Source: Acholoe squamosa
Taxonomy: Eukaryota; Annelida; Polychaeta; Phyllodocida; Polynoidae
Assembly: GCA_949317995.1 (NCBI GenBank)
Contig: OX439041.1
Location: forward strand, 43,509,269-43,573,268
Length of the DNA stretch: 64,000 nt
Direction: 5' to 3'
Numbering within the stretch: position 1 is the stretch's first letter; the number at the start of each line of letters is the position of its first letter. The notes under the pieces are model-generated. The model was not told the origin of the DNA. It was given only the letters and a program-made list of their open reading frames with translations, and searched no databases. This document shows positions 25,580 through 36,739 of the stretch, piece by piece. The position numbers and the translations under genes are program-made.

Positions 25580-25885
25580 AAAATGTAAGGCGGACATAAA
25601 ATTAGATATTTTGGTTGTCACGGACATGAAAGTGGCTTAAATAGGGTCCGTCTTGGGTCACCTACTGGTACCTTACCCCTCCGCCTTTTTCTGTCATAAG
25701 ACGGACTGGAGGTGGACTTTGTTAGGGTCCGCGTTGTGAGCTGAAACGGTGAAAAGTCCGCGAAAAAAGACGGAGGTCCGTGGTTTTTCGCGGAGGTCCG
25801 TGTAGGGTAATATATTTAATTAAAATAATGAGCAGAAACGGTTTTTCAGAAGACGGACTCCGTCAAAGGAATGCGGACGTCCACC
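25580..25885 (-). promoter_or_regulatory. Right subterminal GTCCG/CGGAC motif cluster
   Basis: A dozen or so GTCCG or CGGAC words occur between the transposase start and the right end (for example AGACGGAGGTCCGTGG, CGCGGAGGTCCGTGTAGG, AGACGGACTCCGT, GCGGACGTCC). They mirror the left cluster and probably include the transposase promoter region. Confidence 0.6.
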
Positions 25886-25889
25886 TGGA

Positions 25890-25906
25890 CGCGGTGAAAC
25901 GGCCTC
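25890..25906 (-). repeat. Right terminal inverted repeat of the Harbinger element
   Basis: CGCGGTGAAACGGCCTC, the exact reverse complement of the left repeat, followed by the CAG duplication at 25907-25909. Confidence 0.95.
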
Positions 25907-26371
25907 CAGGGAGGTTTTCCTCACGCTATACATGCAGACCAAGACTACATTCGCAAAGGGCAACCATGAAGCATAAGTACAGTGCTGGTCAATTACTTGC
26001 TGTCGCATCATCAGTATCATGATGATAACGGAATATGAACTTACAATATTATGTGTAATGTAGTGCAAGGAGGGTTAACAAAGTAGCCTTGGCCACAGCA
26101 CGCATTAATCTGTCATATCTCATTAATACTCAGTATACAACCTTGCTGTGTAGCTTACACATGTATGTAATGTCTCCAATACCTCATCCGTATCACTTAC
26201 ACACCTAGTGGCCTCATGGGGTACCTTGCTGCTGAACCTGTTTCTCAATGTATCAACGAGTTAAAATAGTTTCCCTAGTCGCAAAAAAAATGTCCTTTTC
26301 TTATGTCGTTCGTCGACTAACTTTATGTGGTAATCTATTCGCACCTTTACATAAAAAAGTACACATAAAAG

Positions 26372-26802
26372 CCCGGGGGCACTCCCTATGTTGGACATAC
26401 ACATATGTGCGGCTGGCAAGGGTACTTTTTCAGCCAAATGTCCCTACCAAGCCTCTGGTTTCAGACCAAAATGTCCCTAGCAAGGGTATACTTTTGAGCA
26501 AAATGTCCCTAGCAAGGGTCAACTTTCAGCAAAATACCCCGATTCAGGTGGAAAATTCAGAAATTTTCATGAATATTTTCCTAGTTGTCATGAAAATAGC
26601 ATGAACAAAATTCAAGTTTTCTCCCAAACAAGGTCAATTTAAGATATTTTGAGCAAAATCTAAGACTGTTTTGTCAAAAGTTCCCTAGCAAGGGTAGGGT
26701 TTTGAAGAAAAAAACCTGCGATTGAGGGCCCTAGCAAGGGTAAGGTTAGTCGGGGGTTCAGCCACACACCCGTATCAAAAAAAAATTGAAGTGCCCCCCG
26801 GG
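26372..26802. mobile_element. 431-bp non-autonomous element with 8-bp target-site duplication
   Basis: Ends are CCCGGGGGCACT (left) and AGTGCCCCCCGGG (right), inverted repeats differing by one indel. They are flanked by the exact 8-bp duplication CATAAAAG (26364-26371 and 26803-26810). The interior has several copies of CCCTAGCAAGGGTA-like units separated by AAAATGT spacers. An 8-bp duplication is typical of hAT and P superfamilies, but this one does not fit the hAT nTnnnnAn preference, so the superfamily is left open. Confidence 0.8.
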
Positions 26803-26810
26803 CATAAAAG

Positions 26811-28925
26811 GCTAGTAATTATCAACTAAAATGGTATAGAGCAGATGTGATAAAGGTTATGAGGATTGTATAAGTATCTGTGGTTTTAAGAAGTTATTCA
26901 CTGGTTGGGCAACGCACCCTAAGACCCGCCTCTACCGTCTCATTAATACCAGGGCACGCTCAGGGCCGGTGTGGTTAGGGGTGTGTGCACGCAATTCACA
27001 AATTTGTATACAGGTGCACCACAGCCTACCTGCCCTTCAAGGGTGGCATGATGTTTTAATGCACTATAGCTTATAGACTCTTAAACACAATCCTGGCGGG
27101 TAACTCGCCAGTGCTGCATTCATGCATGATGCCGGCCAACTGGGCGGATGCATTCCCAAAAGGGTGAGATGATGCAGCGATGCAATGTTGATGAGTTAAT
27201 TGCTAGAATCATGAAAAGCCGAGAACAAGAGGTTAGATAGTATGCGTTCCCTGTCGTGTTAGCAGTAATGTATTGTAAATAGATTAATGACCTTGTTGTC
27301 TAAGTGCCGAATCATAAATGGATTTTCCTTGGGAAATAAATTGACGTGGTGATTTTGATACACAAAAGAAAGGAGACAAACCTCTTGTCTCGGATCTATT
27401 TTTTTTTTCATAACTGCCGGGGCTTTATCGATTGCTCTTTGATTGCACCTAGGCCTATTCTCATGACAATCGTCATACGGGATATCATTCAGAATAGAGG
27501 CGATATATGATGAGTCTCACGCATTCAAATGAATAAACGAGCAGTTCAATATTGTAGTGACTTCTACAGCACATGTAAAGTGAAACTTTAGTGCAATTGG
27601 AAATGAACAATGGCTGTTAGTTTTACCCAAACGAAAACCCAATGGTCTGCCCAAATATTGGAAAATAAATAAAACAATATGAGTGTGACTATTCTATAAT
27701 TTTAAACTTTGATATATGTCGGGGAGGGGTACGTGAACGTAATGTTTAGTATGACAATTATAATGATACATGTATATGAATGAATGACTGGTCAAGTTCC
27801 TGAACTGCATACATGCACCATAACTACAGATAAGAGATATCGTGAATTATATATTACTGTGTGGTCCTTAATGCTTAATGTGTATCCTGTGAGGAAATAT
27901 GGAATTCACACTTGGGTGATAGTATATTAACTACATTTAACACTTTTGAAAACAATATGATTAATAATGTCCCATAGTTCTACAACAAATTGTAAATCTC
28001 CATGGAAACACATAATGCACAAAATGTCAAGAAGGGTCACCTGCTCAGTTCTTAGAGGAAATAATTTCTTAATGAATCTCAGTATTTACTCTGTGACCAG
28101 ACAGGCAATTACAATATCCGGTGGTAAATAAACCCAAATCCAAATGTTATCGATTTTGTGAAATCATTTTTTTTATATATGGATAGAAAATGACACATAA
28201 GAACCACACAGGGTCTACTTCAACTAATAATGTATTTGACTATTACCTACTAATATATGATTTGATGGCATAAATATTTTTGAATTTAAATTCAAATTTC
28301 TGTATTTAAAGTTGTTGAGGAGATTCTTAGTGGTATGTTACAGTTATGTACAACAGCTTTGTTTCCATGGTATACAGGTAACGTCAATTATGACGACGGT
28401 TTATTTGAAGTAACCTTCTAGTTGCATTTTACCTACCTAAGGCTGACACAAAATACATTGACAGTTATAGATCCTACCTCTATTTATTGTTAGTAAAATA
28501 TACCATTCATTGTTTCTCGTTTTTATCACTGTGGACCCCATGTGGTCAACGGCATGAGAGATCTCCCACTGATGGACCACACCTACCTATACTTTCCGTG
28601 ACAATGCTCTGTTGTTCTACGGTATAGTTGATACAATTGCTGTAAAGCACTTTTGTACAGGTAGAAATGCCAGTGAAGACGGTAGAATAACTTTTTATGT
28701 TGTGGGCTTCATCATGCTGCCCATCCTCCTATAGGTGCTATTGGAAAAAATAAAATCTTGAACGTCCAAGTAACTCAACTTTTCCCTATCTAAATATTCT
28801 CCCTATTTGCACCATTGAACTGGCCCACGCCTTGTGTCCCCTTCTAATTGCAGGGTATATATCAAAGGGTTTATTGAAAACAGCAGTATTCATCTGCATC
28901 AATTAGTGGATTATTTCAAATCAAT
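26811..28925. other. No gene recognised
   Basis: No supported exon. Contains one instance of the dispersed word AACTCGCCAGTGCTGCAT (27106-27123) and otherwise unique-looking A/T-rich DNA. Confidence 0.4.
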
Positions 28926-28927
28926 AT

Positions 28928-31226
28928 CCCATGTAGCAAGCCCGCTCGGGGCCAAATTGGTTTTACCCGGGATAAGGTGGTTCAAAGCAGGCAGTATTCA
29001 GTACATGGGTTTTAGGTTCGGCAGATGCTGGGTTTCCAGTCAGGGCCACACAGGGGAGCCCAAATCGGGCAAACCCACTTGAGCCCCTTGGGCTCCCAAC
29101 GGGTTTTGTCCTCAGCATATGGTCTGGGCCACATTGGGCCGCCCGATTTGGGCACTGGTCAGCTTTAAAATGGGCAACCACATTGGGCCCAGGATGGTTT
29201 CAAAATGGGCATCCCAAGATGGGTACTTAGCTGCATAAAGTCTTCCCAGTCTGGGGTGAGAGTGGGTTTGGACAGGGCAGCCTCATCTTCTGAACTGTTC
29301 TAAACTCTGTGATGAGTGTTCCCCCTCCCTCTCTCTTTTTTGTTCGTCCCTCCCCTATCCATCCCCTACCCCTTCCATCTCCTCCTCATTCCACTCAACC
29401 TGCCCTGCCCTTTCCCCCTCTCACCCCGCTCTGCCCTGCCCTTCTGTCACCCTGCCTTCCCTGGGCCTCCCTAGCCCACTTAAAAGGGTCTATTTCTCCT
29501 CTTTCCTATCCCCTCAGGATGTGTGTGGTGCACATATGCGCAGGCACTGACACATTCCTCTGTGAATTTGTGTAATGAGGATCTCACCATGAATATGACC
29601 TTAGCTGTCGAAATGGTGTTAAACATCTATTACTCACTCACTCTCACTCCCAGCCCTCACCCTGCCTTGCCCTGCCCTGCTCTCACCCTGCCCTGCCCTG
29701 CTCTCGCCCTGCCCTGCCCTGCTCTTGCCCTGCCCTGCCCTACTCTCATCCTGCCCTGCCCTCCTCTCACCATGCCCTGCCCTGCTCTCACCCTTGCCCT
29801 GCCCTGCTCTCACCCTGCCCTGACCTGCTCTCGCCCTGCCATGCCCAGCTCTCACCCTGCCATGCCCTACTCTCACCCTGCACTGCCCTGGCATCTCCTT
29901 CGCTCACATGCCCTGCCCTGCCCTGCTCTCACCCTGCCCTGCCCTGCTCTTACCCTGCCCTGCTCTCACCCTGCCCTGCCCACTCACCCTGCCCTGTCCT
30001 ACTCTCACCCTGCACTGCCCTGGCATCTCCTTTGCTCACATGCCCTGCCTTGCTCTCACCCTGCCCTGCCCTGCCCTCATCTCACCCTGCCTTGCCCTCT
30101 TCTCACCCTGCCCTGCCCTTCTCTCACCCTGCCCTGCCCTCCTCTCACCCTGCCCTGCCCTCCCTTCCCTCCACCACTGCTGTAGGACACTTTCCCTATA
30201 CCATTAATACACAGGTAGGTTCATAGTAGGGATCCAGATATTTCATGTAAAAGGCAACACTGACTAGTCCTGGAAAGAACAGCTTCATGTCTTTCTTTGT
30301 ACTAGTAGGCTTGCAAGGTGTATTTGTTGTGTGGGGGCAAACAGGTCCCACACTTGGCCAGGTATAAGAGGACTATATATAGAGGCAATTGAGAAACCAA
30401 AAATATCCCCTGCCCCTGTAGGCCAGTCCATGGCAGACTCACTACAAAGTGGTTTCACAGCACTCCAGGCAGAATTCTACTACCCATACCAAACTTATTT
30501 CTTTTAGACATAGGACAACTGGAATAGACTACTAAATCAGATATGAAGTAATAATGTGCAGACTTTCTCATAGTCTGGAAATACTTAGATGTTTCTAGTC
30601 AAAAGTGCAAATCAAGGTCATCTGAGTAGTAGTGGAATGGCAACACCATTTCTATTGCACTGTACTTGGAACAAGAGCAGATATGCAGAGGTACAGTCAT
30701 TATGAACTTGAAGGCTCTCTTCTCTACTCCTACATAGGGAATTAGTAGGGGAAGATTGAGGCCAGAATGTCACTTTAATGAATCAAAGTGCCTTGTGTTG
30801 GCTGAATGAGTTTGATTCAAATGAATGGTACTGCTCTGCCTTTCCACTTGGGTAGATATTGCATTTACTGCTTTGGTGATGGGGGGGGGTTAGATTAGCT
30901 CAAGGATTTGTTGCTTATTGACCTTTAAAAAAAAGAAAAGATTTTGGATAAATTTCTCAAAAATTTTTAACATGTCACCACTAATTTTTCATCAAATCGG
31001 GCAGCCCACTTTAGGCCACACCAAAAACCCATGTTAAACTCACTTTGAGCCCAAATCGGTGAGCCCAATTTCAAACAGATCTGTGCCCGAATCGGTTAGC
31101 CCAGTGTGGCCCAGACCCTTTGCTGAGGACAAAACCCATCGGGCGCCCACTGTGTTAACCCAGTGTGGCCCACATCAGGAGCCCGCTCTGGCCCAGACTC
31201 GGGCCACACCATTTTTGCTACCTGGG
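28928..31226 (-). mobile_element. Non-autonomous minisatellite-carrying DNA transposon, copy 2 (inverted)
   Basis: Same family as 10417-12710 in the opposite orientation: it begins CCCATGTAGCAAGCCCGC and ends CCATTTTTGCTACCTGGG. Here AT lies directly outside both ends (28926-28927 and 31227-31228), so this copy also shows a 2-bp duplication. By eye it is nearly identical to copy 1 along its length, with scattered substitutions and different unit numbers in the minisatellite. Confidence 0.8.
29655..30170 (-). repeat. C-rich strand of the GGGCA minisatellite
   Basis: CCCTGCCCTGCTCTCACCC-type units, the reverse complement of the array at 11490-11985. The 220-codon plus frame here is low-complexity Pro/Leu/Cys and is not treated as a gene. 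Confidence 0.9.
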
Positions 31227-31269
31227 ATAATTGAGAGCAAATCATTTTAGTTGAGTCCATAAATAATTA

Positions 31270-31272
<3 letters not shown>

Positions 31273-31331
<59 letters not shown>

Positions 31332-31392
31332 GTATAACCCTGTCTGTCAGCTACATTCTGTAATCAGGGATCACTTCTCACATTCTCACAAG

Positions 31393-31448
<56 letters not shown>
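31273..31448. repeat. Two (AT)n microsatellites
   Basis: Pure AT runs at 31273-31328 and 31395-31448, separated by 66 bp of unique sequence. Confidence 0.95.
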
Positions 31449-31450
<2 letters not shown>

Positions 31451-32469
31451 CATTCACATACCCCAACATCCCTGATAGAAAGAGCCCACATTAATGTCTA
31501 TGTAACAGCACATTAACCCTACCAGCCACATAAACCCACACCACTTAGCTTGTTTCCTTCACTCTCTCATCCACCCCATTAATGCCACCTCGTCCTCCTC
31601 TACAGCAGCCCCCTCCATCCATCCTACCCCCACATCAATGTTATTGTTCTGAAGCCAACTCTCTCACAATTGCCCTGAGTCCATCGACCCCCACCCCCTG
31701 TTGTGTATCCAGTGAGCTTGTAGTCACCTTACCAATATGGGGAGTTCGTATAGGCCATAGTAGGATTGCATAGGGAGTTATAGATGGAATGATGGTAAAG
31801 GTAGGTAAGTATAAAGGCAGTGAGTATGGGTAGGTTCTAATGGCATTGTTAATGTATGGACTGGCATAGCATTAATTTTCACATAGGATTCATTGATAGT
31901 TTTAGGAGTGTATTGAGGTATAGGTAGGTATAGACGATTGATATTATATGTGTAGACCTCTCCCGCATTATCTAGTGGACGTACACATTCCTGTAGCTAG
32001 AGCTGGTGAGATGAGGCATGATAATAATAGCCATCGCGGTTCATAACTACTGCACCTATGCATTTATCAGCAAGTTAGGGGAATGATATCGTTGGTCTAA
32101 AATCTAGATCTAGCTGATCAGTTTGATGGGGTATGATCGTACAGGTAGGGATTCCATATGTATAGTCATTGGTATAGGCAATATTGCCTGCCCCCTCCCC
32201 AGATGGCTTTTTTGTAACATATTATAGGCAGGACATGCCTTTGAGTGTATTGGGGTTTTACATGAGATGGGGGTGGGATACATAATAGGAATGGGACCTA
32301 GGTGAGTTTCCCTAGTGATATAGACCGATGACGGTATGTTACAACCCCATTTGCCCACAGACTACCAGATTTGCATGCAGGCGTGATGGATGGTGAAAAC
32401 GAAGTGTGCTTTGTGGACATTTTGTAACACATGGGATACTTTGAGAGGAAACCTAATGAGCAATGGAGC

Positions 32470-32540
32470 ATTGGGCCATGCTTGTCCATGCTTGGCCCAT
32501 TATAAGCCGACATTGGCCCAATGTATTCTTGCTATCTGGG
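32470..32540 (-). mobile_element. Solo transposon end resembling the CCCAG-TAGCAA family
   Basis: Read on minus from 32540, it starts CCCAGATAGCAAGAATACAT and continues with GGGCCAATG-type words. This matches the terminal motif and GGGC style of the 2.3-kb elements. No partner end was found upstream. Confidence 0.45.
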
Positions 32541-32748
32541 AAGATATACCATAACCATCGTGCTGTGCTGACAGGGCTGTTTTACATAGTGTCTGTGTGT
32601 GTGGAGGGGGGTATATTAGATGAAATGCCTTTGTGGGTATACATTTATGTGGGGAACATCAGATAATGAGCGCAGTACATAGAGTGGTCCATATGTACAC
32701 ATGGCTGTACATTATCTGGCATGTCTATAGGGATCGGTACAATGATTA

Positions 32749-33102
32749 GGCCAAATAAAAAAAAAGTTTGTTTCCAGTAACCCGACCGACCCTAGCAAAA
32801 CAGGGGCAAAAAAAAATGTGATTTTGAAGAATTTTGTCTCATTTTTCATATTCTAAAGAAACTTTCCATTACTTTTTGAGGATTTTTCATGTATCCTTTT
32901 CGTGTTCTTCCCCTCTCTCACAGTTGTCATTTTCCCATTATTATTTTACAATGAAATCAAAGAATTTGATACATCCATTGATATGTGCCTAACATTTCCT
33001 ATATAAATGTAAAAAAAAAAACAGCCACAACAAAAAAATCAACCTACCGACCCTAGCTCTTTGAGCTTTGTTACTGGAAAAACACCTTTTATTTTTTTGG
33101 CC
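32749..33102. mobile_element. 354-bp MITE, Harbinger-like (TTA duplication)
   Basis: Starts GGCCAAATAAAAAAAAAG and ends TTTTATTTTTTTGGCC, flanked by TTA on both sides (32746-32748 and 33103-33105). Both arms also share CCAGTAAC/GTTACTGG and CCGACCCTAGC in inverted or direct form. The 3-bp TTA duplication is typical of Harbinger-type MITEs. Confidence 0.75.
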
Positions 33103-33493
33103 TTAACATGCCTATAACAGAATATAGGGAGCTGTATATTGGATAGCGTAATATAGGTACATGTATGGGGAGTTGAGCAATATGTGACATGCCAATAGGT
33201 GAAAGCAATTATCATGAGCTGTTCATTGTATGGGAAATATGGTGCTCATTAGATGAGGGCAAAAATATCCTTATTCCGCATAATAATTGTGTATATATAC
33301 AGAGGTATACAATATTAAGCCTACATGGCGTACATGTGAGAGTTAAGAAACATTGGATGAGAGCACCTGGGGACATGTCTATGGGGGTATATATTATAGT
33401 GGTTAGGTGTTCATAAGATGATAACGTCACCAGAATCAGAGAAGGGTGATGATGGTCTCTAGGCAACATTGCCTTATTGTGTATACATATTAC

Positions 33494-33774
33494 CTGTCTG
33501 CTGCTGCTGCTGCCTTGGCGGTGCTGGTAGTGGTGCTGGTGCTGGTGGCGGTGGTGCTGGTCGAGCTGCTCGTCCTGAAGCTGCTCCAGACCCCTGAACT
33601 GCTCCTCCTCCATCTCCACCACCCCCTCCTCTTCCTGCTCCTGCCCCACCCCACAGGTCCGCTCCTCCACCACACCTATACTGCTCCTGTGCAGGACATC
33701 GCCACCAGCCCCCACCACCACACCCCCTCTGTGTAGCACATCTGTGTAGGACGGTGGCCGAGACCTCATGAATC
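33494..33774 (-). CDS. Possible exon of an unknown protein with a PPSY motif and Gln/His-rich tail
   Basis: A 281-nt minus-strand segment lies between a TTTTAG acceptor and a CAG|GTAATA donor and is open throughout. It encodes about 93 residues: RSRPPSYTDVLHRGG near the start (PPxY is the WW-domain ligand motif common in tails of small membrane proteins), then Gly/Val-rich sequence, an acidic EQEEEGVVEMEEEQ stretch, and QH-rich sequence ending in a Ser run. The triplet-rich DNA can also keep frames open by chance. Frames at 34177-34443 with a Leu run might supply a membrane segment, but no joined gene could be built. No family is assigned. Confidence 0.3.
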
Positions 33775-33792
33775 CTAAAACTGTCACACTAT

Positions 33793-33795
<3 letters not shown>

Positions 33796-33866
<71 letters not shown>
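33796..33866. repeat. (TC)n microsatellite
   Basis: About 35 uninterrupted CT dinucleotides. Confidence 0.97.
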
Positions 33867-33869
<3 letters not shown>

Positions 33870-34689
33870 ATCCAAATCCCTGACTCTTGACGTGTGTATT
33901 TTTGGTGATCCCTTTTAGCCCTCAGCCTTTGCCGTTCCTGCAGAGAAGATTCCTGGTTTGAAGACTCCCTCCAGGCTGTATGTCCAGGAGCTTACTGAAA
34001 GACAGCAGTTGGGGGTGGGTGGTCGGTTGGCTTGGTGGGTAGGATGTGTTTGTGGTGGTTGGATGGGCTGCTGCCTTGATGACTAGGTTATTTGGGGTGG
34101 TACCACAGCAGTATTTGCTTGGTGTTGGTACTCAGTGAGATTAGCCTGGGTCTTAGTCCTGTTCCAGTTGTCCTGCTCAGGTATTTTCCTGGTCCGGGGA
34201 CCCAGGGGGAGCAGCTGCCAGGAGGAGGCTAGGGGAGGCTGTGGTATTAGGTCTGGTAGTCGTGTCTGGTAGGGTGGTCAGCAGGAGGAGAAAGGCAGCA
34301 GGGTAGATTGACATATACGCTGGAGGTAATGGTAGATGTAGCGGTTGCCGAAGTGGTAGTAGGAGTAGAAGTAGTAGTAGTAGTAGTAGACAGCAAAGGG
34401 GCACCTGAGTCCACAACATGCGGTTCTCACAGCTTATCCTCATGTTCCTCTAGCGTGGCCTTACGCTCTACTCCTCCTTCGCCTGCCCCACAGCAACCTC
34501 CTGGAGTCCGTTCCTCCTGTGCCTCCTCGTACTACTACTGCTTAATGCCTCCTGCTGGTCTGGCACTGCTCCCAATACCACAACCTACTCTCTGCCTCCC
34601 ATATCTCCCATTCTCTCCTATCTATCTATCTTACTCTTCCACTACCTCCCTCTCTTTTCACTGGGATAAGGCTCACTTGCAGTAGGCTC

Positions 34690-34910
34690 ATGCCTGCATT
34701 GTGAACTCCATGCTGGTAGGAGTAGAGATTAGTGCTGCCACTGCTGTGACTGCTGCTGCGGCTGCTGCTGGTGCTACAGCTGCTGGTACTGCTGCTCTGC
34801 CCCTACCATGTGTGTACTCCAATGCTTGCAACCCTGTCTATTGCTACTACTTCTACTGCTGCTGCTCCTGCTGCTGCTGCCGGTGCAAAACTGCCATCCT
34901 GCAGAGATGG
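34690..34910. repeat. GCTGCTG-rich triplet tract
   Basis: Clusters of GCT/CTG triplets with interruptions. Frames on plus read Ala-rich, then Cys/Tyr-rich; on minus they read Ser/Gln-rich. It may be degenerate trinucleotide repeat or part of a low-complexity coding region; no gene model is supported. Confidence 0.5.
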
Positions 34911-34959
34911 TTTCAGTCGGGCAGATAAATTATTCTTATTAGGCCCAGATCTGAACTAA

Positions 34960-36640
34960 CACAGAGAATCGTTTCTTGGTTATGTCAGCCTGCAGCAGGC
35001 AGACAAGTCCTGCCAGAAGGAGGAGGAGACAAGGGGACTGTTCTGTTGTCTGCCCAGCGAGCTGCTCTGTGAGGAGATGGTGAGCAGGTCACCAGCTGCA
35101 TAAAGGGATGGGGACATGGGGAGGGGTTACTCCTTTGTTTGTTTGAGGCCAAAAAAGGGTTGTTTTTGAATTAATTTTGGTCAGCAAAAGAGGGTCCATT
35201 TAATTGACCTTTCAAGGATCCTGAGGAAAGCCTTGCATTTCAGGAAAATTCGGAGGATTTTTAGAGTTGAAGCAAGACTCGTATTGTAATGCAAGCCATA
35301 TCTACTTGATACTCTCTCCTTAATTGGAGACACGTCTTCTCTTTGTGTCGGCCTGAGGTTCAAAATGTGTGTTATTTGATTATTTGAGTCAGTCATTGTG
35401 TTTATTATGAGCAATCATTTGTTGCTCAAACTGGCGGTGTCCTTTACTTCAAACCGAAATGATAATGGTATATTTAGTTAGAATATAACTACTTCATCTT
35501 GGTTTATTCCCTTTAGATTTGGTCTTGTGATATCTGTATTTTGCTCGTTCTTTCTGTTGTACATTTCCCCTTTGTCCCAATGATACACTCTCGGGGGAAT
35601 ATTTACCAGTTCAACACAAATGCTACTTACACTTATATTTGATGGCCCTTTGAATATTAAGCATTTTCAGTCCCATATAAAGTGTGTAGCAGGTAATTCC
35701 GGTTGGTTAGGGAACTATATGGCTCACCCTATATCCACCATTTCTAATGACTGGCTGATACACATTTTCAGGCTCATAGAGGATTCCTTTATTGAAATGG
35801 GTCTTTTCACTTATAGAAAAGTGGCCCTTCTTAGCAGGAATACTTAGTGCCGAAGAAGTAAGGTTTCTTTCCAACAATAACAAGAGGAGAAGTGGCCACT
35901 GCTCCTGGGGAGCGTCCCCTGTGGGCCCCTGTTTCAAATGTAGAGCAACACCTACTCCTGCCTGTCTTGTCCATGATCACCAAGCTGCTCATGAGCAAAT
36001 CCTATTGACTCGGACCGCTCTATGCCCTAACCAGGTCAACAGCATGGGGCGCTGCCAGCCAGTGACACCCCAGTAGGTCCATGCAATAACAACGGAGACT
36101 TCTCAAAATGGCTGTTAAGTTGAGTAGAGAGAGAAGTATTCATTTACCTAAATTGTCGAGTTAAAACAGAAAGAAAAGTCTAATCTAATCTTGTTCGAGT
36201 TCGAACGAACAGGGCATTTCAGATATAAATTCGGAAGCTTAGCACTGGTATATGTTATGAATTGATGGAAAGAAAGCATCTGAAATAAGAATGCTTAGAG
36301 ACTTCGCATGTTTATCATATCAGACGTTTGAAACGCACGATTCGCCCATCATCTTACATGTTTGGAATGTGGCATTTAATATGCTTAAGAATGAATATAA
36401 GCGGAGCAGAATCGGGAGCACAAACTGTTTGATATATCACCCATCACCCATCTCCGTCACTAACCACAAACGCTAGCTTCTCAAAAGGTCCCTCCTGACT
36501 ACAACCACTATGGAGCCCTTGCGACGTGGACAGCGCTGTATTAAAAGCCTGAAGCCATGCTCTCTTCTCCACAAGTACTCCCAGTCGAACTGTCATAATC
36601 CCGAGGAACAGTCTGGTGGAGTAGAGATAGTAGCCAGTTT
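34960..36640. other. No gene recognised
   Basis: Unique-looking DNA with only short open frames; no protein family recognised on either strand. Confidence 0.4.
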
Positions 36641-36645
36641 CATCA

Positions 36646-36736
<91 letters not shown>
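36646..36736. repeat. (GT)n(AT)n compound microsatellite
   Basis: Five GT dinucleotides followed by about 40 AT dinucleotides. Confidence 0.97.

Positions 36737-36739
<3 letters not shown>

Larger units (their letters stand above)
17210..25906 (+). mobile_element. Complete autonomous-type PIF/Harbinger DNA transposon
   Basis: An 8697-bp element bounded by a 17-bp perfect terminal inverted repeat, GAGGCCGTTTCACCGCG, with the 3-bp target-site duplication CAG immediately outside both ends (17207-17209 and 25907-25909). CWG/TWA triplets are the known target choice of this superfamily. It carries the two expected genes, each starting near its own end and transcribed toward the other: a Myb/SANT-like accessory protein on plus and a DDE transposase on minus. 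Both can be assembled through consensus GT-AG introns without a frameshift or premature stop. Perfect ends, a perfect duplication and open frames suggest a young, possibly active insertion. It is larger than typical Harbingers, mostly because of introns and the long accessory gene. Confidence 0.93.

Noticed and set aside
34177-34443. Minus frame with a Leu run resembling a signal or membrane segment
   Set aside because: The Leu run is a CTA triplet repeat. It could belong to a gene with 33494-33774, but no joined model could be built.
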